A stretch of DNA of 64,000 nt from Linyphia triangularis (lineage: Eukaryota; Arthropoda; Arachnida; Araneae; Linyphiidae). Position 1 is the first letter of the stretch. Each line of letters starts with the position of its first letter. The notes beneath the pieces were generated by a model that worked only from the letters and a program-made list of their open reading frames with translations, had not been told where the DNA came from and made no database searches. The translations under genes and the position numbers were made by a program. Shown here in pieces: positions 49,601-57,960 of the stretch. The stretch spans positions 91,108,466 to 91,172,465 of the forward strand of contig OZ021729.1 of the NCBI GenBank assembly GCA_963978545.1, given 5' to 3'.

Positions 49601-52600
49601 TGTACATGTAATAGGCTCAAATTTCCCACCCACAAGCGACCAGCCAAAATCAGTAGGTTGAGGTACGTCAGGATGCTGTTGAGTATCTTGTGCCCAAATC
49701 ATTGCTTGGTAGCGTGCACGCAAAAGACCTGGATAAAGAGATACCTTTGCTGGTGCAAGATGTTCCCCAGTTTTTTGTATTTTAGTGAAGAGCCACCATC
49801 TTACCTCCCTAATATCTGTCATTTTGATTCGCGGTACATACACAACTGACTAACGAATACCTCTAACATTTGTAACATTTCTGTGGAAAGGGTTTCAAAA
49901 TGACCCATAAGGCACTGTGCAGCTATAATGTCATCACTAGCTACATAAAAAACATTCCTCCATATAATATTTTTTCCCCAGCAATTGATTCAGTGTTACC
50001 AACACCAGAAAGGGCGTGGAGTGCTGGTAGTGCTGAAGACTTATTGGGCCCTAATAGCATGTCATAGATTGACTGAAGATGAATTAACCGTTTGTTTCTG
50101 ATAGTACCCACTATAATGCTGGATTCTCTTGGAAGCATATAAGATATCCGAAGAGCAAGTACCAATACATTTGTGTCTGCAGAGTATTTGTTGATCTTGC
50201 TAATGCCTCTGGAAGTAACATGAATACTGTGCAAAATTACTTTAGTATCTGCTTCCTCCTGCGTGGTTTCACGCATATAGCTTGCTTTTGCATGATTTCT
50301 CCAACACAAACAAATTGTTTATTATTCTTGACTGCATAGTCCATAATCTTGGATGCCAGGTATTCTGCCAGTTCATCCTTAGCCATTTTGTTCAAAAATA
50401 ACTGGTGCATAGTTAATTTAAGGATGTTTGTTGATGGGTTCACTTTGTATTGGATAGGGGCCGATTTACCCTGACGTTTCACCCTTGTCAATATCTTCAG
50501 CGAATTCTGTTTGTAGGTATCAAATATTATGTGAACTTCTTTGATTTTTGTCTGACAAAGTGATCTGCAAGCTCTTCACAAGTCTTAACAGTCATAGGTT
50601 TATCAATGGAATGCAGCTGTGCCATTCCATCAACTACTGCAAAAGTTTGTGCTGTCTCATCTACTGGAAATGAATTGTGTTAGAATTCGCTTTTCTCATT
50701 GGATGAAGGGTATAGATTTTGAGGTAGCTCCTCCAGGATACCCATAAGCTGTTTTTTTCAAGCAGTAATACATACATCCATATAGGGAAAACAAAGCAGG
50801 TGGCAATAATAAGAATTCATAACGACAAAAAGTTACTTTCAAATCTATATCAACCGACTTCTTGTTGCAATCATCAGTCTAGAAAATAATAAAAAATCAT
50901 CTTTTAACTCTAAAAATTTTTCCTTCAATGTTTAAAATTTTGGAATACTTTCTTGCAGGCATAAGTTTCATCTTTTTCATTGGTGACCAAAACTGTACTG
51001 AAGGCTTTGATGGTACTGATTTTTCTGTTGGTACTGTCGGTTGGTTGATCATTTTAATGCGTTCCTCAATGAATTTGGAAAGAAGACTCACCAATATCAA
51101 TAATTGTACACTTGTCTTTTTGAACGTCATCGGAAAGAATTTGCTTGTACACCAGATGTATAAGATGTTCTGTATTGCATTTAAAAAGGTTGGTTGAAAC
51201 CCTCTATAAACTTTTCAATGTTGGGATCCTGACGCTTGCGAACCGATAGACGATATTCATGGTGACATTTTGCATTGGGGGTAGCATTTTTAATCATTGC
51301 ATTGGTTAATGCAGCAATTCTTGTGAGCTCGGATCTGGCAGAAAGAATCTTGTCAGAGCATTCTCGTTTAGAGTGATGTCTGTAAGTCCACCTTGGTCTT
51401 CAAGTCTTCTGTTCTAGTGTTCCAGAGCTTCAATGGCTACTAAAGTACAAAATGGTATTTTGGTTTCATTAACAACCCACTTTCCTTGCTGTAATTCTTG
51501 CCTTTTTATTGCTGTAATATATGCATTTTATTAAATTTTTCCATATCCATCAAGTACAGTGGAATCATTCTTGTATAGTTTAGTCGATCAAAGGCATAGA
51601 AATACTTTATGAAGTCCTGTGTCCCTGTGCAGCTGCCAAGTGCCAATCCCAGTCTGTATTTCTAACTGACCTGATAGCTGTGTAGTTAGCTTTCTGGATT
51701 CGCGTGGTAAGGGTGCCGGGTTCGAATGCCCGGGTGGGTATGGATGTTCTTTGTGATTCAGAATCCACGTTCAGCTGCAGTTCTCGGCCTGATTAGCAGT
51801 TATTATGCACATGAATAGATCGCTGAGCGTACAAACCAACCAACCTGAAAAACGTACTTAAGATCGCGACGCGGCGGCCATTTTGAAATGTGTAATTTAA
51901 CCTAATATGCAAGTGTTATATACCATTGGAAAGGAAATTTTATTTCCTACAAGTTTTCTTATAGTCAACTAGTTAGTAAAACGAGTTGGGAAGCCATTAT
52001 TCGACAAAAATGCACGTTAGGTGGTACGGTGGCGGCCATTTTGGATTTTCGACTGTAGCGCCACTCGTACCGGGATGCCAGGTACCCACCATCGGATTTC
52101 ATTTTCTACGCATTCATACGAAGAGAATGACACCACCCACATGTTTGCATCATGAAGTGGCCCACCGGACCACTTTTTTCGACATTAGCTCCCAGACTAA
52201 AGTCTGAGTTGTATTGTAATAAATTTTGAAGTTGGGCACATAGCATCTGCAAAAATTAAGGACTTTTAAGGTCCTATAAGTATTTTCAAGACCTTGAAAA
52301 CAAGTTAAAAAATATTAAGCGCATTTAATGACTTTCAATGACCGTGGGAACCCTGCTCAGAAGCGAGGGTACTCATTCTTAAAATGTCCTTTTACGCCAC
52401 AAATAAAAATAAATAAAAGGAAGATAGTATGTAACACGTCTGTCGAAATGAGAATGGGAAAAGCCCTCCCTTTTTCCGACGGAAAGATAAATCCAATCTT
52501 CGTCGTGAATCGACTAAAATGAACAATTCATCGACGCGTTTGTCGCCCTATCGGTGTTTCTGATAAAAAGCACGTTAAATGAACGTGCTTTGTTTATATG

Positions 52601-55600
52601 CCAATTCAGAGATTAGCTCGCGATGGTTTTCAATGACCTTTGAGTATTTCTGGTGTCCAGTGTCCATTAAGAAAGGGAACCGATTACTACTTCTGGATAG
52701 CTTGAACACACAGAATGCTTAATCACTATTTAGAGATCTATTCTAGCAATTTTCCACAAAACTAGTTTAAATTTGTGAGCAACCTATGTCAAAGCATTAT
52801 GGGGGAGAAGTATTGAAATGCTTGAAGAGCAGAAACTAAGCAATACAGATCAGTGGCCGAAGTGTTACTTGAAAACGAATGATTTTTTACTCTAGCTTTG
52901 GCAACACCTAGAATCCAAATTTTGTAAATGATCTTTTTAAGACTCGTTTTCTTATTAATTTTTATAAAGTTTTTTCTCCTTCAATGTTCGCTTATTTGAT
53001 TCTTTTATAGATGTTATATCTGGTGACTTCGGTAGAGTGTAACCAGTTAGGGGTGTGGAACGTTACATAACTTTCAATTACACTAATACTGGTCTCTACA
53101 TTTAAATTTGATGTGAACTACCATTTTCTGATTTTTACTCATTTGAAAAATGGCCAGTTTGGCTGTATACATTTCAATTATTCGTGCATCTTTTCTTGTA
53201 AGGGAACATAAGAGTAAAACGGTCGTAGATGAGCGATGCTCAAGGGAAGAGAACTCTGTTAAAGACATTCGTTTTTTAATTTTAAATTTTTTTTAGCATT
53301 TTTACGAGAATTTCGGAGAAGGGGAGGTTTGGAACACCTAAAACCCATGGCCATCACTAACCGGTTCACCCAATTTGAGCATTCGTTCGGGAATTATGCT
53401 GACTACGTATATTTTTTCTATACCATCTTTTTTAAGTCGGGATATTCCAAAACGTGAGGAAATGAAGAAAAAAAAAATTAATTACCGAAAACAATACTGT
53501 TGCTTGGATGGGTTCGAAAGACTTGAAGCCAAAGCAGATCAAAACTTGCAGAAATTTATTCCGATATAACTCCAGAACTTCTCATTCTAGTAGACTCAAT
53601 ACAGCTCTTCACACAACAATAGAGCACAAAACAGCAGTTAAAAACTTGATACACAACTGCTACAAATCGCCGCAAAAGACAATGCAATACAGTTCGCTTT
53701 TAGAACTACTCTGAATGCTCACTGAGAGACAGCTAACTTAGTAACTCCAGTCAACTAACTCCATCACCTGCTCTCTTAGGCGGCCTTGTATAGGAAAGTC
53801 GAACCTTCGTGAATCTTCTAGAGATAGAAATTTGGAGGATTTTTTTAGATCGTACTCGAAAAGCCCTATACATGTACATGGGGACCGAAAATGTCGCTGA
53901 ATTTGGCGACCAAAATTAGTCGCCAAAACCGTAATGTTAAATGGCCTTTTCTTTGTAAAACTCGCTTCCCAGCATTATCTCTGTAAAACTCGTTTTCAAG
54001 CATTAAGAGACACATTGCTGGAAAGCGATGAAAAATGTGCGAAATTTTCCTATTTACATAATCAATACTACGAAATATTTATAAATATACAGAAATTCGT
54101 AACAATGCTTTTATACCCTTTGTTAATGAGTAATTGAAAGTAAAATAATTAAGCATTGGATCTTATTACGCTGTTAAAACTATCATGGTGCCTAAACCAA
54201 GAAAGTAGTCGCTAAGTCTAAGCATGACGGTTGAGTAATGGGTTGTTGTTGTTGTTACAGGTGATCGTTGAGAAGTCTGACCGAGAGAAGATTCTGCCTT
54301 ATTTGGACCGGGTCAAATTTCTGGTCCCCCTCGACATGACGATGTCGCAGTTTGTTGGAATTGTCAGGTAACTTGTCATTCATATGAATTTTCAGATAGT
54401 CACTAAAAAATTCTTCCTTTCATCATTTTAAAGACTTCAATGTTTTTAAGTACTATTATGTTTAAAGAGGCGAATTTAATAAGTTTTTTTTTTTTCAATT
54501 TATTACAATGTTTTCAATGTAAATACAATATACTTTTTAAGTAGTAATGTAATGTTATAAGTGAATGGCTGTTTATCTTATTTTGAAACACTCGATGTAC
54601 AAGGCTTACAAAACCATCATAAGAATATCTCCCGCCATGGAAATAAAACCAGCCTCATTTTCCAAGGGGGTTCTTGACAATTCCATGTGACCGAGACTAC
54701 AACCTCTCTAGCAGTGAAAAGTTATTGTGTGCCTTAACATGATCGACATGCATAAAGACCGACTTGCACTTTGGAAGTGACATGTAAGTTGATTGGAATG
54801 CCGTTTACTTGGTGGTAGCTGCTGGAACAATCCGGCCATTGATCCGGCTTTATGCCGCCTGTCGGTGCTCATGGGAGAGCACAGGTGATTGGATGATGCG
54901 AGTTGACACAAATGGAAAATGTTTTATCTACTGGAGTTGTCAGCTGCAGGCAAGCGCATGATAAACTGGCTGTGCTATACTAAACTCCAACTTAACTTGA
55001 CATCACTAGACGATAGATCTTTACCTTGCTCATAGGTAATTAAATCCATTTTAGCTGAGTGAAGATATAATTCTCGCCAAACCTTATAGCCTTTTGTTCT
55101 CTACAGGGTTGTGGTTTGGCGAGCATTATGCTTTCACACCGCCAAAATGGATTAAATGCCTATGAGCACTATGACGATCTACTGTCTAGTAATGTTAAGT
55201 TGAAGTTTAGTATAGATGCCAGACTAGCACTTAGTAAAAGCTTCATTTGATAATTTAAAGTTTTTACAAGGTGCTAGTCGCTGGCATCTGATGACAGGCG
55301 ACTCCAACTGGTACGCTTAATGGCAACATGCAAATTGGTTTTACTGAGATGTGCACCAGCTATACGATAGCGATTACACTCGATACACAATACAACTGTC
55401 CTACTGACTCAAAATGATGGCTGCAAACAATGCTATGTAATTGAAAGATTGCAATTTTAAATCGCCTCTCCTTCAAACGTTTTCTGGCTTTATTTTTAAA
55501 TAAAAGTAGAGAAAAAATTATGGAAAAACAATACCATTCTTACAAAGATTTGAGCTCGGATAGATAGTTAAAAAAATATTTAGTTTTTCACTTTGCGATT

Positions 55601-57760
55601 TTGGCGGGAAAAAGCCACTTTTGCTTGAAACGTCAACGCGCAGATAATGAACCAGTCTAAAACCTGTTTTAGACGAGGATTGAGTGTGGTTTCTCCTTCG
55701 TTTTGCGACTTTATCTCTGCGTAACCACGTCACGTTTTTTTTTCATGCGTTTTTGGTCACGTGACTTTTGCTTTGATTTCCACTAATTTCGAACTCTATT
55801 TTTGATTAATTGAAAGCATAAAGATAAAAAAAATAATTGCACTGCTCAAATAGATTCGTTGGGATAACACTAGAAAATACAAAAAAATATTCATTTTCCT
55901 CACTTGTGCAAGTTCCTCATTGTTAAGGCCATCTTGCTCAATCCTCGCACAAAAAACAAATCTAAAGAATCCCGAAACTACACTAGTCACGCTTTCCTAG
56001 TGATTTCCCATTGAAGGACTTCCTTGTACTCACTTTTGGGTTTACTGATCTACCTTCGTCAAATAGTCTGCCACGAGACCAACAGCTGCACAGAAGCAGC
56101 TGATTTTTTTTTTATCCTTCAACGAAAGTTGGATGATTCAACAGCTGATTCTTCGAATGCCGTTACTTCAAACTGTACAACCTTGAGATTATGTTCTTTC
56201 ATTGGACGTTTCCAAATAAAAATGTCATTTGATAAACATTATTCACGTTTTTGATTACGAGAAAACCGATTTGGGGTATATGTAACAATTTGTTGGTATT
56301 TGCATCAATAACTGTTTTTATTGAACTGAAGTTCAGGATGTTGACAGTATAAAATGTGGTACTATAACGTAGCTATTGACGCAAGTAATAAATTAAATGT
56401 GGTTTGGAAAGGTTTTTTTTTTACGGTAATTGTTATTGGTAACGTTCTAAGATCACGGCAAAATAAATTCTCGTTATGAAACGTGACCAAATCTATTAGA
56501 AGAGTTTACTTTAGATTAATAGTTTTAAGGGTAATTTTCCGTTAAAGGGGGCCGTTGGCAATATATGAAATATGGGTAAAACTTCCAAGTACGGTACGGA
56601 TTTTGCGCCAAGGTGATATTCGCCAATAAATGGCAGCCGCCGTCATTTTCTTTTATAGCAAGTGGTAGCCTATGGTTGCCATAATTTGGGGTGGTTTTAT
56701 GTAAGCAATTCTTGGCGACCGTACCGTACTTGGAAGTACCTATGGCCCTCTTTAACGGAAAAGTACCGTTTTAAGAATATAAATGACTTGAAAGTTTAAC
56801 ATGTGTCAAGCTGAATTATAGAAATCTTTCTGGTATGGTATCTTTGAATGTAGTCTTGTTGCAAAATTCTGGCGAGTCCGATTTGCTGAAGGTTCGTATT
56901 GAGTAACACTATATGGCTAGAACACCCTGTCCTCTCTACTCAAGAACTCGCATATCAAGAGTTATACTCTAAGAAAATAGCTCAAAATAAAGCGAAATGG
57001 CATATACCTCCATCTCACGAATGGTATAAAGCCAAAAAGCCAGGACACTCCCTATCTCTTCCTTGTGATAGGCACACCAATACCCGTCTGTCCCGACTTG
57101 CTAGTGGTCACCTTAAAGGCCTCACATATTCCGGGGGAAGCAAAAATTTTCCTCTTTGCCCTAAATGCCAAAAAGAACAGGCATCACCTCAGCACATTTT
57201 GGACTGCCTTGGACTGGACTGGGAGGACATTTATAACTGTCCACAACTAGTGTCAGACTTCATTAATGTCAATGGCTTCACTGATATTGTCTGACTTCGT
57301 CAGACAAAAGGGAGATTAGAAACAACAACAACACTATATGGACAAAGGTTGTTTGTTGGCGTGGAAACAAGTTTAGCCCCATTTTTCCACGGGGGATTCC
57401 ATGAAAAAAGGCATGTACGTTTGCTGGTATTGCAACTTTCTTAGGCCGTTAATTGTCCGCATACATCCCTTTTGCTCTAAATCGAAGAGTGTTTTTGCAA
57501 CCATTTGACGGGAGTTCCGATAGCCAGTAAGAATTCCTTTCTCGAAATGGAGTGTTTTTATGAATATACTTGAAAATGAGTGTTGTGTTCTTTGGTATAG
57601 GGCACGGCTCAAACTGAGTCCGACGCAGACTTTTTACCTGATGCTGCACGACAAAAGCGTGGCTACCATGTCTCGGTACGTCGGGGACATCTACGGGGAG
57701 CACAGGGACGAGGACGGATTCCTGTACGCATCATATGCGGCCCAAGAGATGTACGGATGA
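37543..57760 (+). CDS. MAP1LC3C: LC3C-like ATG8 family protein, four coding exons
   Basis: Join of 37543-37684, 41534-41589, 54261-54367 and 57601-57760 gives 154 residues with all GT-AG borders. ATG8/LC3 proteins are conjugated to phosphatidylethanolamine by ATG7/ATG3/ATG5-12-16 and recruit cargo receptors to autophagosomes. Residues 1-30 are an unusual extension, with PPP and CAYC motifs. KTFKERRSLAMRKIE (about 36-50) matches the basic first helix of LC3, closest to LC3C in my memory. KFPKKVPVIVEK follows, then LDRVKFLVP, which forms the LIR-docking groove with its conserved Lys and Leu, then MTMSQFVGIVRARLKL, FYLMLHDKSV, DIYGEHRDEDGFLY and the end AAQEMYG. The protein stops exactly at the conjugation glycine, and Tyr replaces the usual Phe before it. 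Introns are 3.8, 12.7 and 3.2 kb, full of TEs. The 5' ATG is the only in-frame Met of exon 1. LC3C versus other LC3 subtype is a judgement. Confidence 0.93.
38213..39080 (+). mobile_element. SINE family A, copy 10, split by a hAT element
   Basis: The head (ggccgatcaaacgg, tagcgtgctagcttctagac) is at 38211-38244 and the remainder (ttctagaccgcg ... aacaaccaaccaatc) at 38955-39080. Flanks aaatttataatg / aaacttataatg form a 12-bp target duplication with one mismatch. The body is more diverged than other copies, with several deletions. Confidence 0.85.
38245..38954. mobile_element. hAT-type non-autonomous element inserted in a SINE
   Basis: Ends CAGTGCTAGAAGTG and CACTTCTACTACTG are inverted repeats with one mismatch. 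The 8-bp target duplication is TTCTAGAC (38237-38244 and 38955-38962). Subterminal 'ccccccactttt' words also pair in inverted form. The element is 710 bp, AT-rich inside, with no transposase. Confidence 0.9.
39093..39958. other. intron 1 stretch without recognised features
   Basis: AT-rich sequence, no gene and no clear repeat. A run of C (39800-39812) and A (39814-39820) is present. Confidence 0.45.
39976..40148 (+). mobile_element. SINE family A, copy 11
   Basis: Forward copy with a perfect 17-bp target duplication aaccttttgcatttata at 39959-39975 and 40149-40165. Confidence 0.92.
40498..41149. mobile_element. hAT-type MITE nested in a small palindrome
   Basis: Ends CAGTGATTCTCAACC and GGTTGAGAATCACTG are perfect inverted repeats. 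The 8-bp target duplication is agctattt (40490-40497 and 41150-41157). The surrounding bases aaaaatacccgaatgaaatagct (about 40440-40463) and gctatttcaatcgggtattttt (about 41151-41172) are themselves an inverted pair, so the host site was a short hairpin repeat. Confidence 0.92.
41203..41406. mobile_element. piggyBac-type MITE
   Basis: TTAA at 41199-41202 and 41407-41410; inverted ends CCCTTTGCACTCCAG and CTGGAGTGCAAAGGG. CCCTTTGC is a typical piggyBac terminus. 204 bp, no ORF. Confidence 0.88.
41534..41589 (+). CDS. MAP1LC3C: LC3C-like exon 2 (56 bp micro-exon)
   Basis: The acceptor tttttCAG precedes 41534; the donor GTAAGT starts at 41590. It codes MRKIESSEILTKFPKKVP and ends in phase 0. 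It starts only 123 bases after the TTAA at the right edge of a piggyBac-type MITE. Confidence 0.92.
41663..42177 (+). mobile_element. CAGGGTTCCCAC-family element, copy 2, interrupted by a SINE
   Basis: Starts CAGAGTTCCCACTG and ends GTGGGAACCCTG. The inner phrases (aagtgcttaatattt, ttcaaggcctt, gaggtccttaaaag, tgatgcctgcaaacaaatttt) match 29061-29422. SINE copy 12 sits at 42000-42150. Confidence 0.85.
42000..42150 (+). mobile_element. SINE family A, copy 12
   Basis: Forward copy with several short deletions. Perfect 14-bp target duplication cattctgtgatttg at 41986-41999 and 42151-42164, inside the older CAGGGTTCCCAC element. Confidence 0.9.
42367..42539 (+). mobile_element. tRNA-derived SINE (family B), copy 1
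   Basis: Family B reads ctgatggctgtgtgg (box-A region), gccgggttcgaatcccggg (box B), tggatgttctttgtggttc, aatccacgttcagctg and a tail acaaaccaaccaacctg. This copy is diverged (gattctaatcctgggttagg). The related phrase ccgggttcgaatcctgg at 45766-45782 may be another fragment. Confidence 0.75.
43014..43178 (+). mobile_element. SINE family A, copy 13
   Basis: Forward copy, target duplication aaagcagtgacca at 43001-43013 and 43179-43191. A deletion removes part of the post-box-B segment. Confidence 0.9.
43219..43453 (+). repeat. TTACCCTGG dispersed repeat, copy 4
   Basis: Begins ttaccctggaccttaagccc; contains ggtctggtgtccgtcccc and gtttgggcatgcgcag; ends gggtaaactgtgtatcgg and acgattatt. Confidence 0.7.
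43454..44790. other. intron 2 stretch without recognised features
   Basis: AT-rich. Short ORFs at 43621-43836 (-) and 44470-44700 (+) have no recognisable domain. No repeat was paired elsewhere in the window. Confidence 0.45.
44791..45786 (-). repeat. inverted segmental duplication, copy B
   Basis: Reverse-complement partner of 23085-24882, without the 802-bp block. It contains the second piggyBac-like element (44795-45376, TTAA at 44791-44794 and 45377-45380). Similarity continues past its right terminus for about 400 bases, to ccgggttcgaatcctgg, but stops at once on the left. Confidence 0.85.
44795..45376 (-). mobile_element. piggyBac-like non-autonomous element, copy B
   Basis: Ends CACTAGATTTACTAG and CTGGTAAATCTAGTG with TTAA on both sides; 582 bp, colinear with copy A in reverse. 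Confidence 0.8.
45787..47209. other. intron 2 stretch without recognised features
   Basis: Poly-A at 45906-45930; otherwise no gene or repeat recognised. The short ORFs 45885-46097 (+) and 45902-46093 (-) arise from the poly-A/poly-T run. Confidence 0.45.
47221..47403 (+). mobile_element. SINE family A, copy 14
   Basis: Full-length forward copy, target duplication ggatagactgc at 47210-47220 and 47404-47414. Confidence 0.92.
48452..49075 (+). repeat. three subterminal tandem units starting with AATGGCCGC
   Basis: Units begin near 48452, 48611 and 48946, each with 'aatggccgc', a cg-rich phrase, 'acgt.tttttcag..taatagctt', and 'ggaaataaaa'. Without the SINE in the second unit the period is about 150 bp. 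They diverge from one another but keep the order of motifs. Confidence 0.65.
48649..48829 (-). mobile_element. SINE family B, copy 2
   Basis: Reversed copy with target duplication gtacgtttttcag / gtgcgtttttcag at 48636-48648 and 48830-48842. The box-B region is the best preserved of the family (gggttcgaatcccgggg in sense). Confidence 0.88.
49433..51690 (-). pseudogene. TE-borne multi-domain ORF remnant (EADTK / DTNVLVLALR family)
   Basis: Minus-strand fragments in order, frames shifting: FIKYFYAFDRLNYTRMIP (about 51560-51620), EDQGGLTDITLNENALTRFF (about 51340-51400), HHEYRLSVRKRQDPNIEKFI (about 51210-51270), VVDGMAQLHSIDKPMTVKT (about 50580-50640), then SAPIQYKVNPSTNILKL and DELAEYLASKIMDY (50237-50491), EEADTKVILHSI, SADTNVLVLALR and LHALSGVGNTESIAGEK (49941-50309), and RYQAMIWAQDTQQHPDVPQP, FGWSLVG and a Cys-rich end with CSCLKHWCGLLCRC (49433-49843). 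I recognise this as a large family of proteins repeated in many invertebrate genomes. The spaced acidic residues resemble a PIN/FEN-like nuclease fold, but that is inference. Frameshifts and stops make this copy non-functional. Confidence 0.75.
51669..51844 (+). mobile_element. SINE family B, copy 3
   Basis: Forward copy lying in the right inverted arm. Its 3' flank ctgaaaaacgtac matches the duplication of copy 2, but no such sequence precedes its 5' end, so arm homology stops exactly at the SINE head. Confidence 0.85.
52356..53194. other. intron 2 stretch without recognised features
   Basis: No gene. A short hairpin (aaagcacgtt / aacgtgcttt, 52567-52591) is the only local structure seen. 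Confidence 0.45.
53195..53475 (+). repeat. dispersed repeat family 'GATCAAAATCG', copy 5
   Basis: Contains cggtcgtagatgagcgatgctcaag, ggaacacct, cattcgttcgggaattatgctgac and gatattccaaaacgtgagg, with a deletion of the gatcaaaatcg core. Confidence 0.6.
53498..54104 (-). mobile_element. solo LTR, copy 3
   Basis: Shorter copy (607 bp) with internal deletions. On the + strand it runs from tgttgcttggatgggttcgaaag to gaaattcgtaaca. It lies 156 bases before LC3C-like exon 3. Confidence 0.8.
54261..54367 (+). CDS. MAP1LC3C: LC3C-like exon 3
   Basis: The acceptor gttgttacAG precedes 54261; the donor GTAACT starts at 54368. It codes VIVEKSDREKILPYLDRV, then KFLVP and the helix SQFVGIV, ending in phase 2. 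These are core ubiquitin-fold residues of LC3. Confidence 0.95.
54975..55215. mobile_element. palindromic MITE, copy 2
   Basis: ctatactaaactccaactt ... gaagtttagtatag, same family as 6568-6812, in reverse orientation. Confidence 0.8.
55491..55925 (-). repeat. 430-bp dispersed repeat, copy 2
   Basis: Reverse complement of 9830-10257 (e.g. gtcacgtgacttttgctttg, ggataacactagaaaatac, attttcctcacttgtg). The ORFs at 55518-55733 and 55796-55990 are by-products. Confidence 0.7.
55926..56528. other. intron 3 stretch without recognised features
   Basis: The ORF 56024-56254 lacks any recognisable motif. Nothing else was seen. Confidence 0.4.
56529..56767. mobile_element. palindromic MITE with TTTTCCGTTAAAG ends
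   Basis: The left end gggtaattttccgttaaagg pairs with the right end ctttaacggaaaagtacc. Inner arms (cttccaagtacggtacgg / ccgtaccgtacttggaag and gcgccaaggtga) pair too. The core ggttgccataatttgggg recalls the MITE at 9655-9825 and sequence near 2280. Confidence 0.75.
56917..57330 (+). mobile_element. 5'-truncated LINE (non-LTR retrotransposon) 3' end
   Basis: An open frame (to TGA at 57292-57294) reads HIPPSHEWY, RHTNTRLSRLASGHLKGLTY, LCPKCQKEQASPQHILDCLG and FINVNGFTDIV. This is the RNase H-tail/zinc-knuckle (CxxC..H..C) end of a Jockey-group-like LINE ORF2. The tail is aacaacaacaac. An 11-bp target duplication ACACTATATGG flanks it (56906-56916 and 57331-57341), proving a target-primed insertion with 5' truncation. 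It sits 260 bases before LC3C-like exon 4. Confidence 0.92.
57601..57760 (+). CDS. MAP1LC3C: LC3C-like exon 4, terminal coding exon
   Basis: The acceptor tttggtatAG precedes 57601. One base completes Arg, then ARLKLSPTQTFYLML and so on to AAQEMYG and TGA at 57758-57760. Intron phase and position equal those of the paralogous exon at 3269-3443. A consensus donor (gaag|GTGAGT) lies at 57785, 24 bases after the stop, hinting at a 3'UTR intron. Confidence 0.95.
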
Positions 57761-57784
57761 TGCATTTTATTTATTTCAAAGAAG

Positions 57785-57790
57785 GTGAGT
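57785..57790 (+). promoter_or_regulatory. candidate 3'UTR splice donor of the LC3C-like gene
   Basis: gaag|GTGAGT lies 24 bases after the stop codon. The paralogue at 3269-3443 has an analogous donor 13 bases after its stop. Together with the candidate acceptor at 63211-63212 this suggests a 3'UTR intron. Inferred from consensus only. Confidence 0.4.
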
Positions 57791-57835
57791 ACGATTTATG
57801 GTCTTTTAAACTAGAGTGGAACTTGTAGCAGGGTT

Positions 57836-57960
57836 CTCGCACACCGGGAAAATGTGGAAAACCGGGAATTGTCTTGGAAAATGAAAATGCCCCCAAAAGT
57901 CGGGGGAAATCGCCAATATTTGGAATATTCTGGAAAAGTCGGGGAATTTTGTCTTAATTT
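57836..57960 (+). repeat. left end of a CAGGGTTCTCGC-type DNA element
   Basis: gcagggttctcgcacaccgggaaaatgtgg followed by repeated 'ggaaaagtcgggg.att' phrases. A similar phrase (ggaaaagtcggggtattt) recurs at 59788, perhaps near the other end. The right terminus was not identified. Confidence 0.4.

Larger units (their letters stand above)
48073..52355 (-). mobile_element. 4.3-kb DNA transposon with long inverted arms and a decayed ORF
   Basis: The left end is CAAGGTTCCCAC and the right end GTGGGAACCCTG, with CTCAG on both sides (48068-48072, 52356-52360) as a possible 5-bp target duplication. The first 200 or so bases of each end match the two halves of the short elements at 29061-29422 and 41663-42177. 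Inside, 48300-48840 and 51669-52170 form inverted arms, each containing a family B SINE. The middle carries minus-strand coding remnants (49433-51690). Confidence 0.82.

Noticed and set aside
52567..52591. Hairpin resembling a bacterial terminator
   Set aside because: The window is clearly eukaryotic and the hairpin is isolated within an intron.
55518..55990. Two minus-strand ORFs in intron 3
   Set aside because: They fall in a dispersed repeat also present at 9830-10257, where the frames are not preserved.
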